A stretch of DNA of 64,000 bases from Deinococcus rubellus (GTDB taxonomy: Bacteria; Deinococcota; Deinococci; Deinococcales; Deinococcaceae). The DNA lies in assembly GCF_025244745.1 (NCBI RefSeq), contig NZ_CP104213.1, positions 253,501 through 317,500 of the forward strand, in the 5' to 3' direction. The stretch's first letter is position 1. Each line of letters starts with the position of its first letter. The position numbers and the translations under genes are program-made. Shown here piece by piece: positions 1-8,896 of the stretch. Under the pieces are notes generated by a model. The model worked only from the letters and a program-made list of their open reading frames with translations, searched no databases and had not been told where the DNA came from.

Positions 1-688
1 TCTCGGCGTGGGCGGCCACCTCGGCAATGGTCATGCCCAGCGCCGCACAGGCCGCCGCGTAAGGTTCCTCGGTGATCGGCAGGTCTTTCTGGAATTCCAC
101 CACAAAGCGCTTGTCGGTGTCGGTCACGACGTAGCCGATGTTGCGCTGGGCGCTGGTGTACTGGGGCTTACTCTTGGCGTTCCAGGCTTCCCTGCCGGTC
201 ATGTCGAATTCCACGCCGATCTTGTAGAGGTGCAGCGTGGGCATCAAGCGGGTCAGCTTCGCGCCCGACAGCTCGTGGAGGCGCTGCACGTGGGCTTCCA
301 GGTCGCTCTCCGGCGGCACGGCGATGGTGTACCACAGGTTGAAATCGTGATTGCGCCGGTAGTTGTGGCTGACACCGGGGTGCTGGCTGACGATCTCGGC
401 CCCCGCATCGAGTTGCTCGGCGTCGTGAACGGCAGCCACCAGGCTCGACTGGTAGCCCAGCGTGCGGGTGTCGAAAATGGCGCTGACTTGACGCAGCACC
501 CCCTCGACCTTGACCTCGCGCAGAATACTGAGCGCTTCCTGCTCGCTCAGCCCGACCTCCTGCGCCAGCACGGCGTAGGGACGCTGCACGATGGGGATGT
601 CTTTCTGGATGCGGTTGAGCAGCAGTTCACGCGCCGAGGGGGCGGCAGGCTGGTTGCCCTGCGCCGGGGTCAGATTGGTGGCGGTCAT
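1..688 (-). CDS. Siroheme decarboxylase, AhbA-AhbB-type fusion (3' end outside window)
   Basis: The minus-strand frame starts at an ATG ending at 688 and runs off the left edge, giving about 229 residues. It has an Lrp/AsnC-like winged-helix start (LLNRIQKDIPIVQRPYA...), then the hallmark SHNYRRNHDFNLWYT of the AhbA/AhbB/NirDLGH siroheme decarboxylases. In that family this region lies by the active site that decarboxylates siroheme to didecarboxysiroheme. After about 190 residues a second copy of the opening begins (FVVEFQKDLPITEEPYAAACAALGM), so the protein is probably AhbA and AhbB in one chain. A TAGCCT box lies 6 nt before the ATG, suggesting a leaderless mRNA. The Rrf2 regulator is 78 bp upstream on the same strand. 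A plain Lrp/AsnC regulator is unlikely because of the HNYRRNH motif. Confidence 0.85.
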   Translation of the reverse strand, partial: MTATNLTPAQGNQPAAPSARELLLNRIQKDIPIVQRPYAVLAQEVGLSEQEALSILREVKVEGVLRQVSAIFDTRTLGYQSSLVAAVHDAEQLDAGAEIVSQHPGVSHNYRRNHDFNLWYTIAVPPESDLEAHVQRLHELSGAKLTRLMPTLHLYKIGVEFDMTGREAWNAKSKPQYTSAQRNIGYVVTDTDKRFVVEFQKDLPITEEPYAAACAALGMTIAEVAAHAE

Positions 689-766
689 GTCCCCAGGCTA
701 GCACCGCCGAGGCCAGTAAAACGTCCTGCCAGACCCTGTTTTCGCTGCCTCGCCTTGACTGACCGT

Positions 767-1234
767 TCAGGCAGGCGACAGGCTCAGCGGCGACTCAGCG
801 TCAGCACGGGCCGTCAGTTCCTCAGCCAGTTCGGCCAGACTGGTACGCGCCAGCCTGGCCTCCAGAGCCGCCTGCGCCTCGCTGCACACCGCACCGAGCA
901 CCTCCTGAATATGCCGCCCCACCGCACACTCCTGACTGGGATGCTCGTGCAGGGCGATCAGACGCTCGGGCGGCTGCACCGCGCGGTAAATTTCCAGCAA
1001 GCTGATCTCGCTCGCCGGGCGGGCCAGATTCAGGCCGGTGACGCCCTGGCGCGAGCAGACCAGTCCGGCCCGGCGCAGCATACTGCTGACGCCGCGCACG
1101 ATCACCGGGTTGACGCCGACGCTGCACGCCAGCTTCTCCGAACTCTGCGCCTCCCCGCCGTGAACCTGGCCCGCGTGGACACTCAGCAGCGCCAGCACGT
1201 GCGAGGCCACCGCGAAGCGGCTCGACACCGTCAT
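767..1234 (-). CDS. Rrf2-family transcriptional regulator (YwnA-like)
   Basis: This 155-residue protein has an N-terminal winged helix (VASHVLALLSV..., with the recognition segment NPVIVRGVSSMLRRAGLV) and the Rrf2 wing GVTGLNLARPASEISLLEIYRAV. The late segment HPSQECAVGRHIQEVL resembles the YwnA subgroup. There are only two cysteines in the sensor region, not the three spaced as in IscR or NsrR, so a canonical Fe-S cluster is unlikely and thiol or ligand sensing is more plausible. The ATG has a GGAG site 6 nt upstream. It precedes the siroheme decarboxylase gene on the same strand, so control of tetrapyrrole metabolism is a reasonable but unproved inference. Confidence 0.85.
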   Translation of the reverse strand: MTVSSRFAVASHVLALLSVHAGQVHGGEAQSSEKLACSVGVNPVIVRGVSSMLRRAGLVCSRQGVTGLNLARPASEISLLEIYRAVQPPERLIALHEHPSQECAVGRHIQEVLGAVCSEAQAALEARLARTSLAELAEELTARADAESPLSLSPA

Positions 1235-1257
1235 GAAAGACTCCCCGACATGTCAGC

Positions 1258-1287
1258 ATGTTACTTACAGGCTCAGTGAGAAGTCAA
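1258..1287 (-). promoter_or_regulatory. Predicted sigma-A promoter of the Rrf2 gene
   Basis: On the minus strand TTGACT (1282-1287), an 18-bp spacer and TAACAT (1258-1263) form a good promoter ending about 24 bp before the Rrf2 start codon. The imperfect dyad ACATGCTGACATGT overlaps and follows the -10 box and could be an autoregulatory operator. Confidence 0.6.
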
Positions 1288-1328
1288 GCGCGGCGCAGTC
1301 GAGTGGTGAGGAGTCAAGTGGTGAGGAG

Positions 1329-1697
1329 TCAGGCGAACTGAACCATCACCTCGATCTCGACCAGCACGTCGCGGGGCAGTCTTGCCACCTGCACCGTCGA
1401 GCGGGCCGGATAAGGCTGAACAAAATATTCGGCGTAGACGGTATTCATCTCGGCAAAGTGATTCATGTCGCTCAGGAACACGGTGGTCTTGACCACGCCC
1501 GCGAAGTCGCTGCCCGCCGCCCGCAGCAGCGCCGCCAGGTTGTCGAGCACCTGCCGGGTCTGCTCGGTGATGCCGCCTGCCACCAGATCGCCGCCCGGCG
1601 TCAGCGGAATCTGGCCGCTGGTGATCATCAGGTTGCCGAAACGCACGGCCTGGCTGTAGGGGCCGATGGCGGCGGGCGCTTCGGCAGTGGCAATCAC
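1329..1697 (-). CDS. ridA: RidA family reactive enamine/imine deaminase
   Basis: The protein of about 122 residues carries the RidA signature from end to end: APAAIGPYSQAVRFGNLMITSGQIPLTP near the N-terminus, VVKTTVFLSDMNHFAEMN in the middle, and PARSTVQVARLPRDVLVEIEV with the catalytic-site Arg near the C-terminus. RidA hydrolyses 2-aminoacrylate and related enamines released by PLP enzymes such as threonine dehydratase (ilvA is at 26498). The start is uncertain. The GTG at 1697 has no clear ribosome site. A frame beginning MSDQPQPDAVQSSAMQTP would join this protein if the five-C run in GACCCCCAG had one more C, so an N-terminal frameshift or sequencing error is possible. Confidence 0.9.
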   Translation of the reverse strand: MIATAEAPAAIGPYSQAVRFGNLMITSGQIPLTPGGDLVAGGITEQTRQVLDNLAALLRAAGSDFAGVVKTTVFLSDMNHFAEMNTVYAEYFVQPYPARSTVQVARLPRDVLVEIEVMVQFA

Positions 1698-1808
1698 CGT
1701 TTTCTGGGGGTCTGCATTGCACTGGACTGGACCGCATCAGGCTGGGGTTGGTCACTCATTCAGTGAGTCTAGCAGCCGCCTCTTCAAGCGCCGTCAGTTC
1801 AGATGCGG

Positions 1809-2912
1809 TCAGTTCAGATTCTGGCGGTCCGGGGGAGATTTCGGCTGACGCGGCGCGCTGCCCAGTCTGAGCGCCGCCGGGAGCGCCTGGTTGAGTTTGA
1901 GGCGGTTGCGGCGCACCACCCAGCCGAGCAGGCCCAGCAGCAGCACAGCCGTCACCAGCAGAATCAGGCTGCGTTCCTCCTGAAAAAGCAGCGCACCCAT
2001 CAGGGCGAAGTACACCAGCGCCAGCGTCAGGTACATCGCCGGACTGCTGCCCCGGCGCAGGCCCAGCAGCACGTCCACATAAATCGGACCGTCGCTCTGG
2101 CGCGGCGGCAGACCGTAGCCCGGTAGCGGCTGCTGCGCGCCCACATCCACGATCACGGCGGTCACGTTGTCGGGGCCGCCCAGGGCGTTGGCCGCGTCGA
2201 TCAGGCGCTGGGCGGTCAGTTCCGGCGGCAGCCGCCAGCCCAGCATCACCCGCAGATCCTGCTCCTCGACCACACCGCTCAGGCCGTCGCTGCACAGCAG
2301 CAGCCGGTCCCCGCGCTTGAGGGGAAAGCCGTAGAGTTCGAGCCGCACCCGTTCCTCGCCGCCCAGGGCATTGCTGACCACGCTGCGCCACTGGTGGTCG
2401 CGGGCCTCAGCTTCAGTCAGGTTGCCCAGGCGCACCTGCTCGGCCACCCAGGAATGGTCCTCGGTCAGCCGGGTGAGTTCGCCGCCGCGCAGCAAGTAGG
2501 CCCGCGAGTCGCCCACGTGCGCCAGAATGGCCGCGCCCCGGTCAATCGCCAGCGCCACTAGGGTCGTGCCCATGCCCACGTACTCGCCCACCGCGTGGCG
2601 CATGACCTCCATATTGGCCGCCTGCACCGCCTCGGCCAGGCGTTCGGGGGGCCGCTTGCGGCCTTTGCCCTGCAAGAAGGTGCTGCCCAGGGCGTCGAGC
2701 GCCAGGTTGGCCGCCAGTTCACCCGCCGCATGCCCGCCCATGCCGTCGGCCACCGCATAGAGGCCGCCCCGAGCCAATTCCACCGCCAGCCCCGCGTCCT
2801 CATTGACGCTCCGCTGACGCCCGGTATCGGTCAGCAGGCCGGAGAGAAGCGGCGAGGCCCCACTGCGTCGCATGGACTCAGTATAAATCGGCGGCGAGTG
2901 CGAAATGGCCAT
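1809..2912 (-). CDS. PP2C-type protein serine/threonine phosphatase with membrane tail
   Basis: The 367-residue protein dephosphorylates Ser/Thr-phosphorylated proteins, normally opposing Hanks-type kinases. The PPM fold is clear: [28 protein letters not shown] (metal-binding Asp), [37 protein letters not shown] and [11 protein letters not shown]. The C-terminal third has two hydrophobic segments ([18 protein letters not shown] and [17 protein letters not shown]) followed by a basic tail, so the catalytic domain is probably membrane-anchored on the cytosolic side. The ATG ending at 2912 was chosen because AAGGAGG stands 6 nt before it; the open frame extends further upstream without such a site. 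No partner kinase is in the window. Confidence 0.92.
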   Translation of the reverse strand: MAISHSPPIYTESMRRSGASPLLSGLLTDTGRQRSVNEDAGLAVELARGGLYAVADGMGGHAAGELAANLALDALGSTFLQGKGRKRPPERLAEAVQAANMEVMRHAVGEYVGMGTTLVALAIDRGAAILAHVGDSRAYLLRGGELTRLTEDHSWVAEQVRLGNLTEAEARDHQWRSVVSNALGGEERVRLELYGFPLKRGDRLLLCSDGLSGVVEEQDLRVMLGWRLPPELTAQRLIDAANALGGPDNVTAVIVDVGAQQPLPGYGLPPRQSDGPIYVDVLLGLRRGSSPAMYLTLALVYFALMGALLFQEERSLILLVTAVLLLGLLGWVVRRNRLKLNQALPAALRLGSAPRQPKSPPDRQNLN

Positions 2913-3018
2913 CCTTTCCCTCCTTTGGTGCTGACGTTGTTCGAAAACGGGGCGGAGTGTGACCTGGCGTAAGCGGGATGGACCGGCAGTCTGACAGAAA
3001 GTAGGGTTGCCTCGCCGT

Positions 3019-3048
3019 AAAATATCCACATGGTCAGATGAATGACAA
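3019..3048 (-). promoter_or_regulatory. Predicted sigma-A promoter of the PP2C gene
   Basis: On the minus strand TTGTCA (3043-3048), an 18-bp spacer and TATTTT (3019-3024) lie about 105 bp before the chosen start. Confidence 0.45.
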
Positions 3049-3459
3049 ATGAAACAGAGCTAAAGCGTCCAGCTGTCGGTGCAATTTGAGTGTATGAGGA
3101 CCGCAGCGGAGCCAGTGGAGAGCGGGTGGGTGGGCAAAAACCGTTTGTCAGGATTTTGACAGAATGACTGACTTAGGCTTGAAGGCTAAACCTGAAGCCA
3201 TTCGAGAGCTGAATCACGGCTTAATTGCCTGGTATCGGAAGTGAAGGAGCCTCAGCAGCCACCTGAGCAGTCTCATTTGCTTCATGTTTGGGCGGCCGAA
3301 GCACATTATGAGACGGCAAACCTTTCAGAATTCTGATTTTTGATGTGCGGCGTGTGTGACCTGGATTGGCGTCGCTCTCAGTCTTCCGTTTGTCTGCCCC
3401 CCATTTTCGGCCCCCATGCTGACCGTCACCTGCTGCACGGCGCGGCTGAGGGCCGCCGC
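3049..3459. other. Intergenic region upstream of alaS, no gene recognised
   Basis: About 410 bp between the divergent PP2C and alaS genes, visibly richer in A+T than the flanks. I see no recognisable protein, no tRNA and no T-box consensus that would explain control of alaS. A TTGACA at about 3154 has no well-placed -10 partner. Confidence 0.5.
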
Positions 3460-3465
3460 TATACT
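3460..3465 (+). promoter_or_regulatory. Leaderless-type -10 box of alaS
   Basis: TATACT ends 7 nt before the alaS ATG at 3473. With initiation about 7 nt after the box, transcription would start at or next to the ATG, giving a leaderless mRNA. There is no Shine-Dalgarno sequence. Confidence 0.7.
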
Positions 3466-3472
3466 GGCGATT

Positions 3473-6352
3473 ATGACTGCCCAGACCCCCGGCCAGACCT
3501 CTGGCACACCCCTTTCGACGGCCCAGATCCGCGACAGGTTTCTGCACTTTTTCGAATCCAAGGGTCACCTGAGACTGCCCTCGCACCCCACCGTCGCCCC
3601 CGACCCGACCACCCTCTTTACGGTGGCGGGGATGCAGCCGTTCAAGCCGCAGTTCATGGGCGCAGCGGCCCGCTTCGAGCAGGGCGAGAGCAAGCGCGTG
3701 ACCACCGCCCAAAAGTGCATCCGGGTGGGCGACATCGAGAACGTGGGCCGCACCCGCCGACACCTGAGTCTGTTCGAGATGATGGGCAACTTCTCGTTTG
3801 GCGATTACTTCAAGCGCGAGGCGATTGCCTGGGCCTGGGAATTTCTGACCGGCAGCGAATGGATGGGGATGAACGCCGGGCAGATGTACGTCACCATCTA
3901 CGAGGACGATGACGAGGCGTTTGGTTACTGGACGCAGGACATCGGACTGAGCGCCGACCACATTCACCGCTTCGGGGCCGACGAGAACTTCTGGCCCGCT
4001 GACGCGCCCATGAAGGGGCCAAACGGACCGTGCGGGCCGTGCAGCGAGATCTACTATGACCGGGGGCCGGACTACGGCGACGACACCTGGGCTGATTACT
4101 ACCAGACCCGTGAGAGCGCCCGCTTTCTGGAAGTCTGGAACCTGGTGTTTCCGCAGTATGACCGCCAGGAACCGGGGCCGGGCGGCACACCGACCTTGAG
4201 CGACCTGCCCTTCAAGAACATCGACACCGGCATGGGCCTGGAGCGCGTCGCCAGCGTGGTGCAGAACGTGCCGGACTTCTACAGCAACGACGTGTTTCTG
4301 CCGCTGATCGACAAGATCGCCGAACTGTCGGGCAAGCCCTACGAGGGCGAGCAGAGCGTGTCGCACCGGGTGGTGGCCGAGCACATTCGTGCCGTGAGCA
4401 TGACGGTGGCCGACGGCGTGACGCTGAGCAACACCGGGCGCGGCTACGTCATCCGCAAGATTCTGCGCCGCGCCAGCCGTCACGCTTACCTGCTGGGCCT
4501 GCGCGAAGCGAGCATTTACAAATTGGTGCCGCTGGTCGTGGAGAGCATGGGTGAGGCGTATCCCGAACTCAGGGAGAATCAGAGCCGCATTGAGAAGGCT
4601 ATTCAGGGCGAGGAAGAACGGTTCTTGAGGACGCTTGAGAACGGAATTCAGAGACTAAACACCACTCTGGCATCAATCGTTTTATCGTCAGGCCATGCTG
4701 ATGCATCAGATTTTGTTGCGACACGGTTTGGTTCTCAGATTGGCGATAGCGCAGGGCAAGCAGTAGGATTTGGACAGAATCAAGTTAAAGACGGTCTAGT
4801 CGGCGGCTATAACGCTTTTGGGCCAACAGGAAAACAGGTTGAGCAACTACCCGTTGGATTAAAGCTGACGCTTGCAGGTAGCGAAGCCTTCACCCTCTAC
4901 GGCACCTACGGCTTCCCCATTGACCTCACCCGCGAAATTGCCGAGGAGTACGGCGTTTCGATTGATGAGGCAGGCTTCGACAAGGCGCTGGCCGAGGATC
5001 AGGAGTTGGCGCGGGCGGGCAGCAAGTACGGCAAGTCCGAGCTGTTCGGCGGGGCCGACGAAGCGCTTTCGGACCTCTCCCCCACCGAGTTTGTCGGCTA
5101 CGGGCAGCTTGAGGCAGCGGGCATGGTGCAGGCCATCGTGCTGGGCGGCGAGAGCCTGGGCCACCTGAGCGCCGGCAGCGAGGCGCAGGTCATCCTGGAC
5201 CGCACCCCGCTGTATGCCGAGGGCGGCGGCGAGGTGGGCGACACCGGGCGACTGGAGTGGGAAGGCGGTGAGGCCAGGGTGCTCGACACCCACAAGACCG
5301 CCCAGGGCGTGTTTCTCCACCGGGTTCAGGTAGAGACCGGCGAATTGACAGTGGGCCAGGAAGTGCAGGCGCACGTCAATCCAGAGCGCCAGGCCACCGA
5401 GCGCCACCACACCGCCACCCACCTGCTGCACGCCGCCTTGCGGGCCGTACTGGGCAGCGGCGTGGCGCAGAAAGGCTCGCTGGTGGCCCCCGAACGCCTG
5501 CGTTTCGACTTCTCGCACAGCGCGGCCATGAGCGCCGACGAACTCTTGCAGGTGGAAAGTCTGGTCAACCGCTGGGTGACGGCCAACTTTCCTGTGACCT
5601 GGCGCGAGTTGCCGATTGCCGAGGCGCGGGCAGCGGGTGCGATGGCCTTGTTCGGCGAGAAATACGGTGACGTGGTGCGGATGGTCAGCGTGGAGGGCAG
5701 CGTGCCCTACAGGGGCGCGACCATCACCAGCCTGGAACTCTGCGGCGGCGCACACGTGGAGCGCACCGGCGACATCGGCGCGTTCGTGATCGTGAACGAC
5801 GAGAACGTGGCGGCGGGCGTGCGGCGCATCGAGGCGCTGACGGGCGAGCTGGCCGTGCGCTGGGCACGTGAACGCCTCGCAGCAGCGGGCCGGGCAGCAG
5901 GCACGCTCAACACCAGTCTGGAGCAGTTGCCGGACCGGGTGGTTCAGCTTCAGGCCCAGCTCAAAGCGGCCCAGCAGGAAACAGTGCAGGTGCGCCGCCA
6001 ACTGACTCAGGCCCAGATGGGCGGCGAGGCCAGCGGCGGCACCCAGACCCGCGAACTCGGCGGCTTCAAGGTGGCGACGGCCCGCTTGAGCGGTATTGAG
6101 GCAGGCGAACTGCGCGGCGCGGCGGACAACCTGCTGGACAAGAGCGGGGCTGATCTGGCGATTGTCGCCGGGGACAAGGGCCTGGTCGTCAAGGCCAGCA
6201 AGGACGCCGTAGCACGCGGCGCACACGCAGGCCAGCTCATCGGCAAGCTGGCAGCGGCGGGCGGCGGCAAGGGCGGCGGGCGGCCCGATATGGCCCAGGC
6301 CGGTGTGCAGGACCCGGAAGCAGCGCTGGGCGCACTGGAAGGCGCGTTCTAG
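3473..6352 (+). CDS. alaS: Alanyl-tRNA synthetase
   Basis: AlaRS charges tRNA-Ala and hydrolyses mischarged Ser/Gly-tRNA-Ala. The N-terminal class II catalytic core is intact (HFFESKGHLRLPS, TLFTVAGMQPFKPQFMG, HLSLFEMMGNFSFGDYFK). The editing domain has HHTATHLLH at about residue 644 and CGGAH at about 756, which supply the zinc/editing ligands. A coiled region and the C-Ala domain (GGGKGGGRPDMAQAG) follow. At 959 residues it is about 70 longer than usual. The surplus lies at roughly residues 395-470 and has anomalous composition (see the separate entry). The start was chosen at ATG 3473 because of the -10 box at the leaderless distance and the conserved N-terminus that follows. Confidence 0.98.
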   Translation: MTAQTPGQTSGTPLSTAQIRDRFLHFFESKGHLRLPSHPTVAPDPTTLFTVAGMQPFKPQFMGAAARFEQGESKRVTTAQKCIRVGDIENVGRTRRHLSLFEMMGNFSFGDYFKREAIAWAWEFLTGSEWMGMNAGQMYVTIYEDDDEAFGYWTQDIGLSADHIHRFGADENFWPADAPMKGPNGPCGPCSEIYYDRGPDYGDDTWADYYQTRESARFLEVWNLVFPQYDRQEPGPGGTPTLSDLPFKNIDTGMGLERVASVVQNVPDFYSNDVFLPLIDKIAELSGKPYEGEQSVSHRVVAEHIRAVSMTVADGVTLSNTGRGYVIRKILRRASRHAYLLGLREASIYKLVPLVVESMGEAYPELRENQSRIEKAIQGEEERFLRTLENGIQRLNTTLASIVLSSGHADASDFVATRFGSQIGDSAGQAVGFGQNQVKDGLVGGYNAFGPTGKQVEQLPVGLKLTLAGSEAFTLYGTYGFPIDLTREIAEEYGVSIDEAGFDKALAEDQELARAGSKYGKSELFGGADEALSDLSPTEFVGYGQLEAAGMVQAIVLGGESLGHLSAGSEAQVILDRTPLYAEGGGEVGDTGRLEWEGGEARVLDTHKTAQGVFLHRVQVETGELTVGQEVQAHVNPERQATERHHTATHLLHAALRAVLGSGVAQKGSLVAPERLRFDFSHSAAMSADELLQVESLVNRWVTANFPVTWRELPIAEARAAGAMALFGEKYGDVVRMVSVEGSVPYRGATITSLELCGGAHVERTGDIGAFVIVNDENVAAGVRRIEALTGELAVRWARERLAAAGRAAGTLNTSLEQLPDRVVQLQAQLKAAQQETVQVRRQLTQAQMGGEASGGTQTRELGGFKVATARLSGIEAGELRGAADNLLDKSGADLAIVAGDKGLVVKASKDAVARGAHAGQLIGKLAAAGGGKGGGRPDMAQAGVQDPEAALGALEGAF
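4655..4885 (+). other. AT-rich in-frame insertion inside alaS
   Basis: Between the conserved FLRTLENGI and the conserved EAFTLYGTYGFPIDLT lie about 70 residues absent from ordinary AlaRS. They include VATRFGSQIGDSAGQAVGFG. I counted 87 G+C in 180 bases (48%) over 4681-4860, against clearly higher values on both sides. Codon choice changes too, with codons such as TTT, ATT, GAT and GCA becoming common. The frame stays open. It lies at the end of the tRNA-recognition domain, where a surface loop could tolerate it. I do not recognise the sequence. Confidence 0.75.
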
Positions 6353-6372
6353 GGACGCCCAATCATTAATGA

Positions 6373-6405
6373 AGGGTCCAGGGAGGAACCGTTCCTCTGG
6401 ACCCT
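6373..6405. terminator. Hairpin between convergent alaS and cbiX-like genes
   Basis: AGGGTCCA (6373-6380) pairs with TGGACCCT (6398-6405), and GGAGGAA inside pairs with TTCCT. It lies 21 bp after the alaS stop and 30 bp before the end of the opposing gene, so it probably terminates one or both. No long T tract follows. Confidence 0.6.
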
Positions 6406-6434
6406 CTGGCATTCAAACCCCTCAGCCCGGCACT

Positions 6435-7871
6435 TCAGTCGTGCGCGGCCACCGCACCCTGACCGCGCTTGCCGGTGACTTCCTCGCGCATCTCGGCGAC
6501 CAGCAAAGTGCAGGCTTCGGCGCATGGAATCCCCCCTGGCACGCCGCTGAAAAAAGTCTGATGCAAGGCTTCACCGGCCCACAGGCGGGTCTTGAGGCAG
6601 CCGCCGCACACGTCATTCGACACGGACTCGACCTGCTGCGGGGTGGCTTTCTGCACCTTGGCATAGATGCCGGTCTGCCGCCGGGCAGTGGCGGCCCAGG
6701 GGGTGCAGCGCAGGGCATGGTGGTGGTGGGCGTAGCTCTCCTCGACCACCGCCGGATACAGCAGGTGAAGCGCACGCGGCAGGTCGCGCTCGCATAGCAC
6801 TGCCCGCCAGCCGCGCGCCAGGCTCCGCAAGGTATGCACCGGGCGGTACTCCCCGCGCTCATCCAAGCGCACCTGCTCGCCCACACCCTCCGGCGTGACC
6901 ACCGTTCTCAGGCCCTCGTTGGCCTTGCCCTCGTCGAGCGCATGGCGCAGCTCGAACATGCCCTCCACCGGGCGCACGATCACCTCGCCCAGCCGCAGGG
7001 TGTCGCTGGCCAGTTGCAGCAGGGCGTTCCAGGCCTCCTGGTGGCCGCGCTCGACGTCGCCCTGGGCACTGGCCCCGTGGGCGTCCTCGGCCAGTTGTAT
7101 GATCACTTCCGCGATGGCCGGGTGGGTGCCCACCGGCTTGCTGTAGTACACCGTCTGGGCGTAGTCCGGCTGGCTGCCCGGCTCAGCTTCCAGATCAGAT
7201 TCAAACACCGTGACCTCGCCAGTCAGGCCGATGTCCTCGGGAATGGTTTCCAGGGTGTGCCAGCCCTCGGAGGCGAAGAACGGCACCAGCACCACATTTT
7301 TGGCCTTCACCTGCTGCCGCCAGCCCACCACCTTGGGTTCCTGGTCCAGAAAGAAGGTGTGAACCTCGGCGAACTCGCCGCCTTCCCGCAATCTCTCGGC
7401 GTTCTGGTGGACGATCTTGCTGCTGTTCTCGTTGCGGGTGGTGCCGTGTCCCAGCACGATCAGGGCGGTATCGTCGGCATTGATGGCCGGGTAGGCCTCG
7501 CGGGCGCGGGCCAGAATGACCTCGCTCATGCGAGGATGCACCCCGTAGGGCAGGGTGTAGCGCACGGTGCGCCCACCGATCACGCGGGCCACGCCCTGCG
7601 GCGGCACCGGCCCCTGATGGCCCAGTCCCAGCTCGCGCGGAATGACCGTCTCGGTGAAATAGCCCTCACTGATGAACATCGGGATGACGGTGACATCGGT
7701 GTAGCGCACCGTCTTCAGGACCTGGCGCAGCGACGGCTCCTCTTTCCAGTAGCCTTCCACCACCTCGTCGAAGAGGCCGCGCTGGCGTAGCAGATCGGCG
7801 TAGGCGTAAACCGCCGCCGACGATTCGGGGTTGAGGTGGGAGCCGTGACCGATGAGCACCAGAGAACGCAT
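6435..7871 (-). CDS. CbiX-type sirohydrochlorin chelatase with C-terminal Fe-S domain (DR2241-like)
   Basis: The 478-residue protein has two CbiX half-domains: residues 1-120 ([12 protein letters not shown]..., metal-binding His) and about 135-270 ([33 protein letters not shown]). CbiX enzymes insert Co2+ or Fe2+ into sirohydrochlorin. The C-terminal third has [16 protein letters not shown] and a later CAEAC, matching the Fe-S domain described for D. radiodurans DR2241. It follows the HAD gene by 57 bp. The likely product here is siroheme, the substrate of the decarboxylase at 1-688; cobalt specificity cannot be excluded. TAGATT lies 7 nt before the ATG, indicating a leaderless start. Confidence 0.9.
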   Translation of the reverse strand: MRSLVLIGHGSHLNPESSAAVYAYADLLRQRGLFDEVVEGYWKEEPSLRQVLKTVRYTDVTVIPMFISEGYFTETVIPRELGLGHQGPVPPQGVARVIGGRTVRYTLPYGVHPRMSEVILARAREAYPAINADDTALIVLGHGTTRNENSSKIVHQNAERLREGGEFAEVHTFFLDQEPKVVGWRQQVKAKNVVLVPFFASEGWHTLETIPEDIGLTGEVTVFESDLEAEPGSQPDYAQTVYYSKPVGTHPAIAEVIIQLAEDAHGASAQGDVERGHQEAWNALLQLASDTLRLGEVIVRPVEGMFELRHALDEGKANEGLRTVVTPEGVGEQVRLDERGEYRPVHTLRSLARGWRAVLCERDLPRALHLLYPAVVEESYAHHHHALRCTPWAATARRQTGIYAKVQKATPQQVESVSNDVCGGCLKTRLWAGEALHQTFFSGVPGGIPCAEACTLLVAEMREEVTGKRGQGAVAAHD

Positions 7872-7928
7872 AGCCCCGAATCTAGCGCCCAGACAACGCG
7901 CGTCCTGTGAGATCGGCGGGGGTTTGGG

Positions 7929-8771
7929 TTATTTGTCCTGTCCGCTGGCCGTTTTTTCCAGGGAGTCGCGCGCCGGATCATCCGCTTCCAGCCCATCGGC
8001 CAGGGCGTGCAGGTACTCTCCCAGCACCTCAGGGCGCTCGACCTGCTCATGGGCGTAGGGGACCAGCAGCGGCAACCGCCCCACCTGCACCGCCCGGCCC
8101 GCCAGCGCCAGCATCGCCTCGTCGTTGTCGCTGTCACCGAAGGCCGTGACACGCTCCATCGGCACCCCGAGCTGCTGGGCAATCACGCTCAGGGCCGCGC
8201 CCTTGTCGGCCCCGCTGGGCGTCACCGTCAGAAATTCAGGGTAGGGCGGCTGCGCGCCGGTAAAGACCAGATGGCCGAAACCGCCGCCACGCAGTTCGTC
8301 GCGCCAGCTCGCCACCTCGGCGTGGTAGAACCCCACTTTGATCACTTCACCCGCCGGGGCCTCGCTCAGCGGAAAATGTTCGCGCCGGGCCAGCCACTCG
8401 GGCGCGGCCACACCGGGCGGCACGTCCACATAGATGGCGCGGTGGGTAAAGGCGATCACGCGGGCATTGCCGAGTTGATGCCCGAGCACAGCGGCGAGTT
8501 CAGCCTCGCTGAAGCGCAGTTCGGTGTGCACCTGGCCGCCAATCGTGATATGCCCGCCGTTGCTGGTCGCCACCGCCACGGGCCGGGCAGCTTCCAGCAC
8601 GCCGGGGGGCGGCTGATCGCGCCCGGTCACGATGGCGGCCTGAACACCCAGGCGGCGCAGCCTCGCCAGAGCGCTGATGGTCGCCGCCGGAACAGTGAGG
8701 CTGGCTTCCAGAATGAGGGTGCCGTCAAGGTCGAAGGCGAGCAGTTGGGGGCGGTGGGGAGGCAGGGACAT
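7929..8771 (-). CDS. HAD-superfamily (Cof-type) hydrolase
   Basis: The 280-residue soluble protein carries all four HAD motifs: LLAFDLDGTLI (nucleophile and acid Asp), IVTGRDQP, the conserved Lys in SGADKGAAL, and VTAFGDSDNDEAML. The large central insert is the Cof/C2B cap. Members dephosphorylate small substrates such as sugar phosphates, FMN or PLP. The actual substrate is not evident. It is the first gene of a likely two-gene unit with the chelatase downstream. The start region has no Shine-Dalgarno sequence. Confidence 0.88.
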   Translation of the reverse strand: MSLPPHRPQLLAFDLDGTLILEASLTVPAATISALARLRRLGVQAAIVTGRDQPPPGVLEAARPVAVATSNGGHITIGGQVHTELRFSEAELAAVLGHQLGNARVIAFTHRAIYVDVPPGVAAPEWLARREHFPLSEAPAGEVIKVGFYHAEVASWRDELRGGGFGHLVFTGAQPPYPEFLTVTPSGADKGAALSVIAQQLGVPMERVTAFGDSDNDEAMLALAGRAVQVGRLPLLVPYAHEQVERPEVLGEYLHALADGLEADDPARDSLEKTASGQDK

Positions 8772-8896
8772 GCTTTAACTTAACCCAGCAGCGTCATGCC
8801 TGTTCATCCCAGGACAAAAATCGGCGGCACAAAAAAACGGCAGAGACCCGAAAGTCTCTTGCCGCCTGTTGATGAAGGTGATTTAGGTTGAAGCGC

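Noticed and set aside
1300..1332. Short tandem repeat AGTGGTGAGGAGTCA twice
   Set aside because: Two copies of 15-16 bp in the gap before ridA's end; too short and isolated to claim a function.
4859..6412. Long minus-strand open frame of 517 codons opposite alaS
   Set aside because: It is a mirror of high-GC codon bias; the plus strand encodes all AlaRS motifs and the antisense product has no recognisable domain or start signals.
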